Shown: positions 52,501-63,274 of the stretch, in pieces
How the letters are laid out: the number at the start of each line of letters is the position of its first letter
Numbering within the stretch: the stretch's first letter is position 1
Made by a program: the position numbers and the translations under genes
Assembly: GCF_040054535.1 (NCBI RefSeq)
Contig: NC_090780.1
Span: forward strand, 9,948,501-10,012,500
Source of the DNA: Antennarius striatus
Taxonomy: Eukaryota; Chordata; Actinopteri; Lophiiformes; Antennariidae
DNA: 64,000 bases
Direction of reading: 5' to 3'
Notes under the pieces: model-generated
What the model saw: only the letters and a program-made list of their open reading frames with translations
Database searches by the model: none
Told to the model about the DNA's origin: nothing

Positions 52501-54568
52501 GAAAGACCTGCATCCCAATGAGACGTGTTCACACACTGCTGTAGAGAGCGGCAAGCTGAGGCCACAGAACTACACCGATTCATCCAGAGTCAAAGACGAG
52601 AGCAGCCCCTCCTCACCGGCAGCAGAGAGAACGCCTGAGACGGCTTCACACGGTGACTCAAACGTAGAGAAAGAAGAACCTGATGTTAATGGTGACCACA
52701 CAGAGGATCCTAATGAGGAGCTGTACACTACAATAAAGATCATGGCGTCTGAGGGATCCAAACCCAAAGGCCCAGATGTCCGCCTGGGCATTAATCAACA
52801 CTACCCCAGCTACAAACCTCCCCCGTTTCCTTATCATAGCCGTTCACATGCCGGCTCAGTGGCCTCGGCTACTAACTTCACAACTCACAACATACCACAA
52901 ACGTTCAGCACTGCTATTCGCTGCACCAAGTGCGGTAACAGCTTTGACAACATGCCTGAACTGCACCAGCACATTTTGGCCTGCGCAACAGCAAGTGATA
53001 AGAAGCGTTACACTCCGAAGAAAAACCCCATATCCCTCAAACAAATAGTGAAGAATCCAAACGGAGTGGTGTCACCCTCTGCAGCCGCTGTAGGTCAGAG
53101 TGCTTTCCGTAGAATGGGTCAGCCAAAGAGACTCAACTTCAACCAAGATCCAGGAAAAACAAAAATGAGTGCCCTTAGCAAGAAGAAAAATCAGCTTGTC
53201 CAAAAGGCAATTTCACAGAAAAACAGAACTGCCACTTTTGCAAAGAAGGGTTCTGTCAAGGTCGAAGAGGCGGTGCCATCTAACGTTTGCCCCCACTGCA
53301 GTCGCGAGTTTACTTACCCTGCTAGTCTCAATAAACACATGGCAGTCAGCTGTCCCATGAAGCCTGCTGTTAAAAAAGACAAAAAAAGTCTGGAAGTGAA
53401 AAAAGAGACGGATAGAAGCAGAGGTTACAGGAAGAAAAGCTTGGATTTTGAAATACCGCCGTCAGAGATGGAGCCAAAGCCCCTGGGAAAGACCCGAGCT
53501 CGCAGCTCTGGAGCAGCAGACCCTGAACCCTCACAGCAAAGCAAAGGCAAAGCGGCGCCGGGCCGGTTAAAGAGGTCCGCCTTGTTCCCAGCGCAAGTTT
53601 CCACGAGCAAAAAAACAAAGAAGGGTCAATTACAGACTCTGCCTCCCACCCCGTCAGCCTCAGACACTCCAAGTGACACTGCACAACAACGACCAGCCGG
53701 TAGGATGCAACGTATGGGCAAAGAGGCAGCACCCAAGAGATTAGCAGAGGCCAAGTCGCCACCCCAACAGGTGAAGAAAGAGGAGAGGTTCTCCCTCAGA
53801 GCGAGGGACCGAGTGGGTGGCCCCGTCACCAGGAGCCTACAGATGGCCTACACAGCTCCTCCTACTGAGGTGAAAACTGAGGAGCCACCACTCAATGAGC
53901 CAAACGAAACTCAGGTGAGACCCCCCCCTACCGTTGATGAGGTGCTATGTCTTCATTGGTGCTAGAAAAATCCTTTTTTTGCTGTTATTAGTTTATGAAG
54001 ATTGTGTTCAGTTCACCCAACTGATGGGTGACAAGAGGAGGAAGCACAGGTTTGCCAAAGTTTGTTGAATGTTTGAGGCAACTTCAGTGCAGTAATTATA
54101 GGTTGTCCACCAACACGGTACAATTTTTTCAAACTTGAAAATGTTTTGCAAAGTTTCTTTCTTAAACAAAATTTAGCACAAACACTAATTTGGCTGTTTT
54201 GTAATAAACAAAAATTGAAAATTCAACCACTTGACTAGAATATACAATTTAAAAATACACCAGTGCCTCAAAGACAAGAGCAGGATTGTTTTTCTTAACT
54301 CATGAAAAGCAAAAGAAAAGAATGCAGTGACACATCTTTAAAAGATTGTGTGTTTCTTTGTCAGAATTAGTTAAATCTGAAATATAATTACGGTTTCACA
54401 CAGGCCAAAGTAACGTCTCTAAAATGCCACAATGTTAAAAATGTTAAGATAAAATTAATCACATGATTTTTATGTTTTAAAAGAGTTTCCTGTCGGTCAT
54501 CAGAGGCTTCATTCACCTCTGTGTAATCCACCTCTGTCTTATTTCTCCAGGATGTGCTGATGAAGTGA
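42045..54568 (+). CDS. prdm2: prdm2 (RIZ), PR/SET-domain zinc finger protein
   Basis: PRDM2 is a nuclear PR/SET-domain protein with histone H3K9 methyltransferase activity described in mammals. Coding exons 42045-42159, 43493-43596, 44610-44762, 46652-46778, 49184-49288, 49437-53914 and 54551-54568 keep phase throughout and give 1,699 residues, close to the mammalian length. The PR domain (about residues 38-150) shows GVWANKVIPKGKRFGPFVGD, YMWEVYFPTQGWMCVDATDP, NWLRYVNWARSSQEQNLFPL and PGEELLVWNTVEDNPE. An acidic stretch follows. Eight C2H2-type fingers start near residues 343, 375, 477, 1147, 1175, 1204, 1362 and 1484. A CtBP-type PLDLS motif is at 51260-51274. The block RCTKCGNSFDNMPELHQHIL and RMGQPKRLNF are diagnostic for PRDM2. 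The C-terminus (ETQDVLMK) is shorter than in the longest mammalian form. Teleosts may have two copies; which one this is cannot be told here. Confidence 0.97.
42802..42865. repeat. Two adjoining perfect hairpins in a prdm2 intron
   Basis: Arms 42802-42820 (gtgacctggaactggaaac) and 42825-42843 are perfect reverse complements of 19 bp with loop agtc. Directly after, cccaggaac (42843-42851) pairs with gttcctggg (42857-42865). Confidence 0.95.
43493..43596 (+). CDS. prdm2: prdm2 PR-domain exon 1
   Basis: The acceptor is gttttaag and the donor gtaggt. It encodes GVWANKVIPKGKRFGPFVGD, then RKKRCQVKSNVYMWE, the N-terminal half of the PR domain. Confidence 0.95.
44610..44762 (+). CDS. prdm2: prdm2 PR-domain exon 2
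   Basis: The acceptor is accccgtag and the donor gtgagt, phase 0 at both ends. It encodes VYFPTQGWMCVDATDP and NWLRYVNWARSSQEQNLFPL, ending in YYKVLK. This is the most conserved part of the PR domain. Confidence 0.96.
45774..46259. mobile_element. hAT-type non-autonomous element with perfect 8-bp duplication
   Basis: The left end is caggggtgtcaaactca; the right end, reverse-complemented, is catatgtgtcaaattgaa. The 8 bp gtttactg flanks both sides exactly (45766-45773 and 46260-46267). It is 486 bp without coding capacity, in a prdm2 intron. Confidence 0.87.
46310..46450 (-). repeat. LINE 3'-tail-like repeat, minus orientation
   Basis: Begins gatagacagacagactttat, then tgatcccaagctgggaaatt, the reverse of the tail type seen at 31985. 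It continues into AAT-rich sequence. Confidence 0.6.
46565..46596. repeat. (CA)n microsatellite
   Basis: 16 CA units, 55 bp before the acceptor of the prdm2 exon at 46652. Confidence 0.95.
46600..47280 (+). promoter_or_regulatory. CpG-rich region over prdm2 exon/intron, possible internal promoter
   Basis: From about 46600 to 47280 the sequence is GC-rich with dense CG dinucleotides (for example gacgccgctgctcgg, cttcgggccgggctgcggga), in contrast to the AT-rich introns around it. Mammalian PRDM2 makes a PR-less form (RIZ2) from an internal promoter near this part of the gene. The next in-frame ATGs are at 49270 and 49550. The promoter role is an inference. Confidence 0.45.
46652..46778 (+). 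CDS. prdm2: prdm2 PR-domain end exon
   Basis: The acceptor is ctcgctgcag and the donor gtgagg. It encodes PIGPGEELLVWNTVEDNPE, then VAAALEEERASSLSR and a basic stretch. As I recall it, mammals have VWYNGED here; the Tyr is replaced (VWNTVED). The exon lies at the start of a GC-rich region. Confidence 0.94.
48935..48973. repeat. Perfect 16-bp hairpin in prdm2 intron
   Basis: agcccgaagcccattt (48935-48950) and its exact reverse complement (48958-48973), with a 7-nt loop gttggcc. Confidence 0.95.
49184..49288 (+). CDS. prdm2: prdm2 basic linker exon
   Basis: The acceptor is cattgtgcag and the donor gtaggt. It encodes ARRKLLERARQAGLGGFKK and KPTVKEMWDGEKG. It carries the first in-frame ATG (49270) after the PR domain, a possible start for a PR-less form. 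Confidence 0.88.
49437..53914 (+). CDS. prdm2: prdm2 large zinc-finger exon
   Basis: A 4,478-bp exon with acceptor ttgttcag and donor gtgaga. It carries the acidic run (49571-49635), Asp-Pro repeats (49785-49825), all eight zinc fingers, Pro/Ser-rich linkers, PLDLS (51260) and a basic Lys/Arg/Ser-rich end with RVGGPVTRSLQMA. A single giant exon holding the fingers is also typical of mammalian PRDM2. Confidence 0.97.
54551..54568 (+). CDS. prdm2: prdm2 last coding exon (DVLMK)
   Basis: The acceptor tatttctccag ends at 54550; phase 0 joining gives DVLMK and TGA at 54566-54568. The short exon rests on splice phase and signal only. Without splicing the frame would end 17 codons into the intron, at 53965. 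Confidence 0.65.
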   Translation, partial: DVLMK

Positions 54569-54820
54569 GCCATGTGGACTTTATTGAGCCCTTTCCTTTC
54601 GGACTATGTTGCTCACCTGTCATGCAAAGCTCCGGACTCTACAAGGCACTGACTGGACTGGTGGATCTCTGTGTTGGACTCAAAATAAGTGAAGTCTGTT
54701 TATCTCAACTGCCTTTTTGCTGGATTTAAGGAGGGATTTCTCTTTATCTTCCGTCTGTATTATAAACTGAACTGAGCCTCGACTTGTAGCCAGCCTTGCA
54801 AAAAAAATTCAAAATAAAGA
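54569..54820 (+). other. prdm2: prdm2 3' UTR to first polyadenylation signal
   Basis: Non-coding sequence follows the stop. AATAAA stands at 54813-54818; another at 56166-56171 could end a longer UTR. Confidence 0.55.
54813..54818 (+). terminator. Polyadenylation signal AATAAA, prdm2
   Basis: Canonical hexamer 250 bp after the stop codon; a second AATAAA lies at 56166-56171. Confidence 0.55.
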
Positions 54821-57464
54821 GACTGTAAATGACAATGAATTAATATATACAAAATGAGTCATTACTTGACCCAAAACAGTAACAATAGGGCTCTGTAATT
54901 TTTGGACGCTGATCTATTGCAAATGGCAATCATGTATCAGTTAGGGTTTTTTTCTTTTCTGTATTTCCCCATTTGGTTGTTTTAGAATTTTTGGATGTTT
55001 CCAAGGTCTCTTAATGCATGTGCTAAATAGAGTATAAACTAGATTAGGCCATTGTCTGGTTCTCCCATCAGGCACTTCAGTTTGTACCTGATTTGCTGAA
55101 GTTTGTATGATTTAAAATTCTGTAGTCACAATATTGTAGATTATATCTTATTAGCATATTTTTGTTTGGGAAACAAAAATGAAAATGGCAGTAGTTGACT
55201 GCAACAATTGGTCCTCAGGAACACTGTATATGTGTGTGCTAAGTATGTGTATGCTTATGGTTGGATGTGCAGCCTGACAGCTATTCCTTCGGTTTAAATC
55301 TCAAGTATGTCTCATGTTTATACTTGCATTTGCAGTCTTTTTTTGTTTGTTTCTCACATTAGCAGATAATTCCAGTTGTAAAATAATGGGAATTATGTGT
55401 ATTCTCCTTAAAATGTTAGTCTTGAAAATAATTTGTAATATCAACCCGTTCAACCCCAGTGTTCTTACAGCACTTTAACAATATTTCTAGCTGGATCAGT
55501 GGATTGGCGCAATAAAAAGTAAATAACTGAATGTATTCAGGTCTGTTACACTTTGCAGACACTGGTAAATTAATGCAAAACATTAATTTACAACTTTTTC
55601 CTGCCTGGAAGTCTTTATATTGGTTGTGCATGTTATATTGTGCATGTGGTCTAAGACATGACACTGAACCAACCTTTACATGCCAAAATTCTTAATCCTG
55701 AAAATGAACAGAGCAGTGTTTGTATTTTGTCTGTTTTGAATGGATTTGTGAAAAAGGTGATTCATGATTTTTTCCCCCCCCGAAAATCCATGCCATAGAA
55801 AACAGCAGCAAAAGATTTTTTTGTCGAATACAAAGACATCTTTGTTTTTGAACTGATACATGTAGTAAGAATGTTGTTTTGTTTTTGAACTGATACATGT
55901 AGGAAGAACGCCCATGAAGAGCTGAATCCCAGCCATATTCATTCTTGGCCCACATCCACCCGTATGAGACGTAGCAGGCAGCGCTTCAGAGCCTGTAGCA
56001 TGTTATAGAAAGTAAATTGAATGACTTGATTAGAAGCTAATTTATATTTCCATGAGAAATACTAATTTTTATTTTTTTCGCCTTTCAACATCAAGATGAC
56101 ATTTAAGGATGAACAAAGACAAAAATTCCAAATGACCTCAAATAAGACTTTGCTGTAATTGACATAATAAAAGATTTTTCAATTTGTGAAAAAGGCTGTC
56201 CTTTATATTGATTCACAATTTTACTAATACAGTGCCTTACTCTGAAGTATGTGTTTAAATGGATGGGATGAAAAAAGTGAATGAGAGAAGGTGGGAATGT
56301 TTCAGAGTTCAGGACTGAATGTGTATTGTGTTTCTACATGGTCGTGTTTTACCGATAGATTAACGAGGTGTCGTCTTCACCTACAGCTGACCAGGGATCA
56401 ACTCGATCTGACGAGAACATTTCTGTGTTAAGTGTTAATCCCATTAGATAGACTCTTGACTGTGGTTATTGACAATGTGCTAGTTCAAGCTAAACAAAGC
56501 CTCGCTTTGTTTGGCTTATAGTGAAGAAGTTCCTGAATTGATGAGTGGCTCTAGTAATCAGTACAGTGCTGTCTTTCAATCAATAGGTCATTTACTATGT
56601 AATGTTATTATTCAAGCTGTCATGTCCTCATCAGACGAGCAGTCGATGTTTCCTGTTGAAGTGGTCGTCCATTTGATATTGTAAGATTTATAATTTTTGA
56701 CTTTTGCCATAATCCTGGAAAACCACTGAGCCTAGGACACCAAAGTGGAGCAAGTGGGTCATGAATCATGTAGGCTTAACAGACCCACAGCAGTGTTTGG
56801 CCTCGGTGGGGTCTAAACGTCACCGTTCCTTCTAGTTCACAGTCAAGAGACATGAAGGCATACTCCTCTTTTATCTGCAAAAGATTAGGAAGTCACAGTT
56901 GTGGACTGGCCAGCAGTGATGTCTCACTGAAGCAGCAACGCGACAACTTGAATGCTGTCCACAGACTCACAAAGCAGCACTGCCATGTTGAATGAAGGGC
57001 AAGAGGTTGGGGTCACTACAGTAACACACTGATGGGTTCAAAGTGATAGGGTCTATACTCCTACTATTGAAGCTACTGTTTTTAATCCATTCCTTTGTTA
57101 TTGTTCCTGATTATTTTAATATCAGAATTTAACATTAATTATTTTGCAATACTCTGGTAGCATGAAAATGAATTAGGCTTTTATTACAAAATTTGTAAAA
57201 CCCCATTAAGGAACAAACAAAGCTGCATCACTGTTTCAACCTATACTGATATAGCACATCACTATAAGGAGGAAAGTATTTTAAGTAACCCTTTAAATAA
57301 ATTAAAAAAATTACAAAACTTATTTTGAATACTCAAGAAGTAGTTATATTTAAAATGAAACAGCTAAAATACATTAATACCAGTTTTAAATGGCTTTAAA
57401 GTAAAGCCCTCCAAGAAATTGAAAAAAAAAAGCAGGAGACCTCTGCTACAGGAAGTGTTTGTAG
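54821..57464. other. Intergenic region downstream of prdm2
   Basis: AT-rich, no coding exon recognised. A 26-bp direct repeat (tttgtttttgaactgataca, then tgtag) occurs at 55839 and 55878. Possible extended prdm2 3' UTR up to AATAAA at 56166. Confidence 0.5.
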
Positions 57465-57805
57465 AGGAGGTCCATCCATTTAGCCATCCATCCATTCATC
57501 CATCCAGTTTATTGTGAAAATTTCAATTGTCCCGTCTCGCCTGCTTGTCCACCTTGCAGATCACGGATCTGCTAGAACCTAGCTGGCAATGGGTGAGAGG
57601 TGAAATACACCCCAGACAAGATGCCAGCTCATTGCAGGGTTACACAAAAGACAAATATCCTCTCGTACGAACATTTTTGGACAATTTGGTGTTACCAGTT
57701 CACCTAAACTGCATGAAGCCAAAGGACCCAGAAAGAACCTACATAGATACAGGGAGAATATGCAATTCTTCATAGCACTACCCACTGCGCCACCATGCTG
57801 CCCAA
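57465..57805. repeat. SINE-like fish repeat, long copy
   Basis: Starts with a CCAT-rich tract (ccatccatccattcatccat) and shows acctagctggcaatgggtga, gaaatacaccccagacaaga, acagggagaatatgcaattc and actacccactgcgccaccat, a diverged match to the copy at 35395. Confidence 0.65.
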
Positions 57806-57878
57806 GGTTTATCCCAATATTTGATCATGTGCTTAGTTCTAAAGTTACTGGTCAAAAACGAAACACCTGCAGGATTTA

Positions 57879-59545
57879 TCTTCCCCTTTCGGCTTTTCCC
57901 TTAAGGGGTCGCCACAGTGAATCAGTTGCCTCCATATAACCCTGTCTTCTGCATCCTCTTCTCTCACACCAACTACCTTCATGTCCTCTTTTACTACATC
58001 CATGAACCTCCTCTTTGGTCTTCCTCTATGGCTCATCAGCTTTATTCCTCTGTAGTTGCCGCAACTCTGCACATCTCCATTGTTCTTAAAAATGTTCACC
58101 AGTACACTTCTCCTCTTCAGGCATCTTCTCACTATCTAAAATCTTGTGGAACACCCCAGTCAGAAACTCTACTGCCACCTCTCCTAGACACTCCCATACC
58201 TCCACAGGCATATCATCAGAACCGACTGCCTTTCCACTCTTCATCCTCTTCAATGCCCTCCTCACATCCTGACTAATCTTTGCTACATCCTGGTCCACAA
58301 CAGTCACCTCTTCTAGTCTTTGTTCTCTCTCACTTTCCTCATTCATCAACTCTTCAAAGTACTCTTTCCATCTTCCCATCACACTACTGGCACCTGTCAA
58401 TACAATTCCATCCCTATCCTTAATCACACTAACCTGCTGCACGTCCTTCCCATCTCTTGTTTCTGTCTTGCCAACTTGTATAGATCAGTCTCTCCTCCCT
58501 TACTGTCCAACTTAGCCTAAAAGACATCATAAGCGCCCTGTTTGGCCTTTGCTACCTCTACCTTCACCTTACGCTGCATCTCCCTGTACTCCTCTTTACT
58601 CTCCTCAGTCCTCTCAGTGTCCCACTTCTTCTGAGCTCATCTCTTTCTCTGTATACACTCCTGTACCTCCCCATTCCACCACCAAGTCTCCTTATTTACT
58701 TTCCTTCCAGATGACACATCAAGTACTCTCCTGTCTCCCTGATCACATTAGCTGTAGTTGTCCAGTCATCTGGAAGCACCTCCTGACCACCCAGAGCCTG
58801 TCTTAACTCCTTCCTAAAAGTCATGCAACACTCTTTCTTTTTCAGCTTCCACCTTTTCATCTTCTGCTCTTCCTATGCCCTCTTCATCATCCTCACCATC
58901 TGCATCAATGACAACTCGCTCACTTCTAGGTATGCTCTGCATCACTTCATCAAAGTCCAACTAGAATTTCTCCTTCTCCTCCAGCTCACATCCTACCTGT
59001 GGAGCATACCCACTAACAACATCGAACATCACACCTTCAATTCCTAGCTTTAGACTCATCACTCTGACACTCTTTTTACCTCCAGGACATTCCTAACAAA
59101 CTCCTCCTTCAAGATAACTCCTACTCCATATCTCTTCCTATCTACACCATTATGGAACAACTCGCACCCTGCTCCTAATCTTCTAGCCTTACTACCTTTC
59201 TACGTATTCTCCAGGACACACAGTATGTCTACCTTCCTCCTCTGCATCATATCAACTAACTATCTTTTCCTGTCATAGTTCCAATATTCAACGTTCCTAC
59301 TCTCATTCCTATACTCTTGGTGGTCCTCTTCTCTCTCTTCCCAAGATCACACTTTCCTTCTCTTTTTCTTTGACCAACATTAGTTCATTTCTATCGGCAC
59401 CCTATAGGTGAACAGCACCGATGGCGGTCGTTGTTGGCAAAAGTTTTACATTGGATGCCCTTCCTGCCACAACCCTCTGTATTTATCTAGGCTTGGGACT
59501 AGCACAATAAGACACTGGCTTGTGCCCTCTTTTGGCTACATTACC
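57879..59545 (-). mobile_element. RTE-like LINE copy, near full length but with an internal deletion
   Basis: Read on the minus strand from 59545: a 5' non-coding end, then traces of endonuclease (59400-58500; VVSGYAP-type text is visible near 59010), the linker (MQQVSVIKDRDGIVLTGASS, KSGKAVGSDDMPVEVWE, 58086-58442), the start of the polymerase (DVQSCGNYRGIKLMSH) and, after an abrupt join near 58030, the 3' end (RGRPKRRFMDVVKEDMKV to CGDP). The whole catalytic core between GIKLMSH and RGRPKRR is missing, without loss of frame at the join. It is the same family as the copy at 5610. Confidence 0.8.
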
Positions 59546-59767
59546 TGCGGGATTTATAAATGTTTAAGAATCTTCACCAATGTTTATTTGCCTCCAGGTT
59601 ACGCTAGAGTCCATCTTCAACAAATCCATTCGTTTTCACACAGTCCTGCCAACAACGGACAAACAAATCAAAGTAATCACATTTCCTCTTTGGTGTAAGT
59701 AAATATTTGAGGAATCTAACTTCATTAAAATTAATGAAGTGAAGACTACGCGACTTTTATGGAACAT

Positions 59768-59894
59768 TCATTCATTCATCTTCCAACCCGCTTAATCCGC
59801 AAACGCAGGTCGCGGGGGAGCCGGCACCTATCCCGGCAGTCTCAGGGCGTGAGGCGGGGGACACTCCGGGCACGACGCCAGTGCACCACGGAGC
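59768..59894. repeat. Short SINE-like insertion with 12-bp target duplication
   Basis: tttatggaacat stands at both 59756-59767 and 59895-59906. The 127 bp between them (aacccgcttaatccgc, gtcgcgggggagccggcacc, gtgaggcgggggacactccg) are a short, little-diverged copy of the repeat seen at 35395. Confidence 0.8.
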
Positions 59895-59906
59895 TTTATG
59901 GAACAT

Positions 59907-62380
59907 GATTGGCTTAAAAAGAGAGGACAGTGTTTTATTAACATGGACAGCAGACCAAGGATCTCCGAGTCACTGATGTTGCTGTAATTGCTGTGAACAG
60001 CTCAAAGTGTTTTCTGGTCTAAGTCATCTGCTGAGATTATTTGTGTCCAGACTGCATCCATCAAACTCATGTACATTAATGGACTGTCAAAGCTGGTCCT
60101 CACACTATGCAACAGAAGTTGTCTCTGGATCTGGATAGCACAGAACTGGGGCATCCCGTGAACTGGACCACCAATCAACAAAACAAGTAATCTTGGCGAT
60201 TTATTATTGATTTGAAATGCAATCTGTATGCTGGATTTAATCAACAAGATTTTTCTTTACTCTCTGGGCTGAAGAGATACTGTATTTATGTGTGTAATAC
60301 AGTATATAACTCAATGTAGTTTATTAGAGTTCATCAATGTGTGTGTGCTGGGAAGACGACTTCACCATACTCATGCTGGCAGGATGAAATATCCCCACAC
60401 TCCTTCCTGATTGCTGTGTATGGTGCTTAAGGCCTATTCATAAAACTGCAATTCCATGCAGCGCTGTCCCCTGCTTGAAGAAATAAACCGCGCTGCACTC
60501 GAGGCGGATTTAAGACTTAGAAGAGCACAGAGGATGCTTTGGTCGATTGGCACTCAATTGCCACTTGCAGAAGATTCAGGACCAGCATCTATTCAACAGC
60601 AAAGTCACGGGTCTTGAAAAACATATCTGCACTAGACCGCATCAAGGTGAAACGTGAACGCGCTGGAAGTGAGTGATTTTGATGGGGTGTACAGTATGTT
60701 TTTACTGTGCATGACTTAGCTGGTGAACACAGTAACCTAAGTAAAGGTGCAAAATAAAAGTCAGTATGACGCTGATGAAGGAAAGTTTTTAAATAATATC
60801 TTTAATCTACTTTGGATGGCAAAATGTCCAATGCAGCTAACTTACTTAGCCTAAATAAAAGTTATGTTACGTTTAACAAAAAAATTGTGTAATTTTCAAT
60901 ATATATTAAAAATTAAATTTTTATTAATATATTAGATGATATCACATTTGGCATTTGCTGTAGCTGTATGGCAGGGGCAATAAATGTGCTATTATTTATT
61001 AAATGTATGGTACATGTAATACAAGGTAGACATTCATTTAAATCTGTCAACACTCATGTTCAGTGTTTACTATGAGCTCCATAATGTTATCATTACACAG
61101 GGGCTATTATTCAAAAGCAATTCTTACCATTCATGCAATTAATTTGCTTTTATTCCCTGGAGTATCAATTGTTAAATTATTGTTTACTGATATGTTGACA
61201 AAATGATGGAAACCAATGACATCTATGCATCACAAATTCCTGACATCTTCCTTTTGTTTGCGACCCCCAAACAACTAAAAAAGAAGAAAAGAACAAGTTT
61301 TCTGTCTCTCTTTTTATTGATTGCTCAAATAACTGGGGCTTAAATAAATGGGGCTCTTTTTTCTTTTTCCTATTGGCAAATGAAATGGTTTTACATGATA
61401 AACTAACTAATATACTATATAACCAACTGTATATAGAAAGTCAGCCACCAGAGAGGGAATCTCAGCTGCTCATGCAGGGCGATAAAATAAAAGCTGCGCT
61501 GCCTCTTCCTGTTCGCGTGGACGCTGCTTTCACTCTGTGTCTGAAAAACAACTTAACCTCCTCTGAAGGAAACACACCAAGGTGGCAGTTATTTATGTTT
61601 AATCCTCAATATAGTTATAAAGTCTTTACTTGATGTTCATGGTCATTTCACCTGCAGAACCTTCTGCTTATGTCGAGCCACTAGCTGAGCCTTGCCTTCC
61701 CAGCATGCACGCTGGTCGGTTCAGAGTCCTGCCATTTTCTTTCAAAACAGGAAGATGTGATTTGAGGATGTGAGTGCTGTGGTCAGGTCCCCGGTGAGCT
61801 CGCCTTGCAGAGCAGCGGTGTGAGAGATGGCTCCATGACAATGGGCTTCCTGGCAAAGTTCTCCTTTTGGCGAGGAAACTGGCTGTTTACCACGGGTCTA
61901 CATGATAGAAAAAGGCATTGCAGAGATGTGTAAGAGTGGTACAATATGTTAAAATAACTATCTTGCCATGCTGGAGATCTCCATGCCAACAGCTGCCTAA
62001 TGGGTTCAATAAAGCTCAATGTGCTTCTGAGTCCTGAGAGGGTAAGCTAAGATCTGGAATGGTGCTCATTTGATCTGGGTGTATTGTTTTTATTACACCC
62101 TCATGCACATTTTTGCTGCAGTGTGGGTCTTCACACACATTTACATCATCTCTGTTACAAATGTACACAAGCTGTTACACAAGCAGAGGCTTATAAAGAG
62201 AGTTTATAGGGTTATCGTTCAGTGTGAACTCATTTTTAGTTTATATTTAGCAATTTTCTGCATTTCCTTTTCAAGATGAAGTCTCTGGAAACTGCTGTAC
62301 CAGCCCTACTTTTCACTTTTTACACAAGCCTCCCACTTTCTCATCCTCTTTTTTTTTTCTTCTTTTTTTTTTTTACCGTC
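59907..62380. other. Intergenic region, no gene seen
   Basis: AT-rich, with a weak 86-codon frame at 61373-61633 that I do not recognise and consider chance. No repeat ends found. Confidence 0.5.
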
Positions 62381-62399
62381 AGCACTGGGGAAGATGAAG

Positions 62400-63198
62400 C
62401 ACTCAAGTATGCTGGAATGTGTTTCCCAGCAGCGACCTGAGCCTCAAGATGGAACGGAGGGATTTGCATAGGGCGGGGTGGAGAGCGTAAGAGATGTGAA
62501 GAAGAGCAAGAGAGTGAGGGAGGGAGGGGGGGTGTTATTACTGCTACAGCAAATGAGGGCTGTAGGGATGGGTGGAGGGGGAGGGAGGAGAGTAAAAGGG
62601 GGCAGAGTCACAGATTAGAAAACAGCAGTCCTCTGCGTGAGCCGAGAGGACAGAAGCTGTCAACTCCCTCTGAAAATGAGATGCTAGAAGAGAGGATTGA
62701 CTTTTGCCTCCCGAAGAATCACCCTTTCTCTCCTCGCTCCTTTGTGCCCCCCCCCCCCGATCCATCCTGCGTGGAGCTGCAGAGGACGTCCTCCTGTGGA
62801 ACAACTGAGCCTGCAGCTCCGCTTCATGCTGAACACCCTGTTCTACACCCAAATGCTCTCACAGACACACATCCAAAGAACTTTCTCTCACGCACACACA
62901 CACTGACATGCTGACAAGCAGGCACACCCCCTCCCATTATTCGTGCAGGGAGCAGTTGTGCTCACACTGGTGTGAGCAGTGTGTGTGTGTTGATCCTCAG
63001 CAGCAGGACGGATCCAGAGGAGAGGACAGTCTTCATCACAGATCATTCATCGGCTCCTCCGGCTGAAGGCAAACCCTGCTCTTCTTTCTCTCTCCTTTTT
63101 TCCTCTCCTCTCTTTCTCAGTCTTGATGTGACGCAGTGACCGACCTCCCTTCACTTCCCCTCCTCTCTTACTCCTCAGTGTGTGCTGGTGGGACAGCC
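62400..63198 (+). promoter_or_regulatory. Likely promoter and 5' UTR of the downstream gene
   Basis: Purine-rich (agggagggaggggggg near 62518) then pyrimidine-rich sequence of higher GC leads to an ATG in strong context at 63199. Open frames upstream (for example 62681-62914) lack recognisable protein features and end before the start codon. Transcription start unknown. Confidence 0.35.
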
Positions 63199-63274
63199 AT
63201 GGAGGGCACCCTCACCTGCAGCCACGCCACCTTCTCCCAGGTGTTTGGACGTCAGGGACAGCTCATGCAAGCCA
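63199..63274 (+). CDS. Putative first coding exon of an unidentified gene
   Basis: ATG at 63199 stands in an ideal context (gacagccATGG) and opens MEGTLTCSHATFSQVFGRQG, then QLMQA, ending in phase 1 at a perfect donor gtgagt (63275). I do not recognise the peptide. In mammals KAZN follows PRDM2 in the same orientation, so it could be an alternative first exon of kazn, but this is position only. The rest of the gene would lie beyond the window. Confidence 0.5.

Noticed and set aside
61373..61633. 86-codon plus-strand frame
   Set aside because: No recognisable domain, no clear splice partners and AT-rich surroundings; length is within chance.
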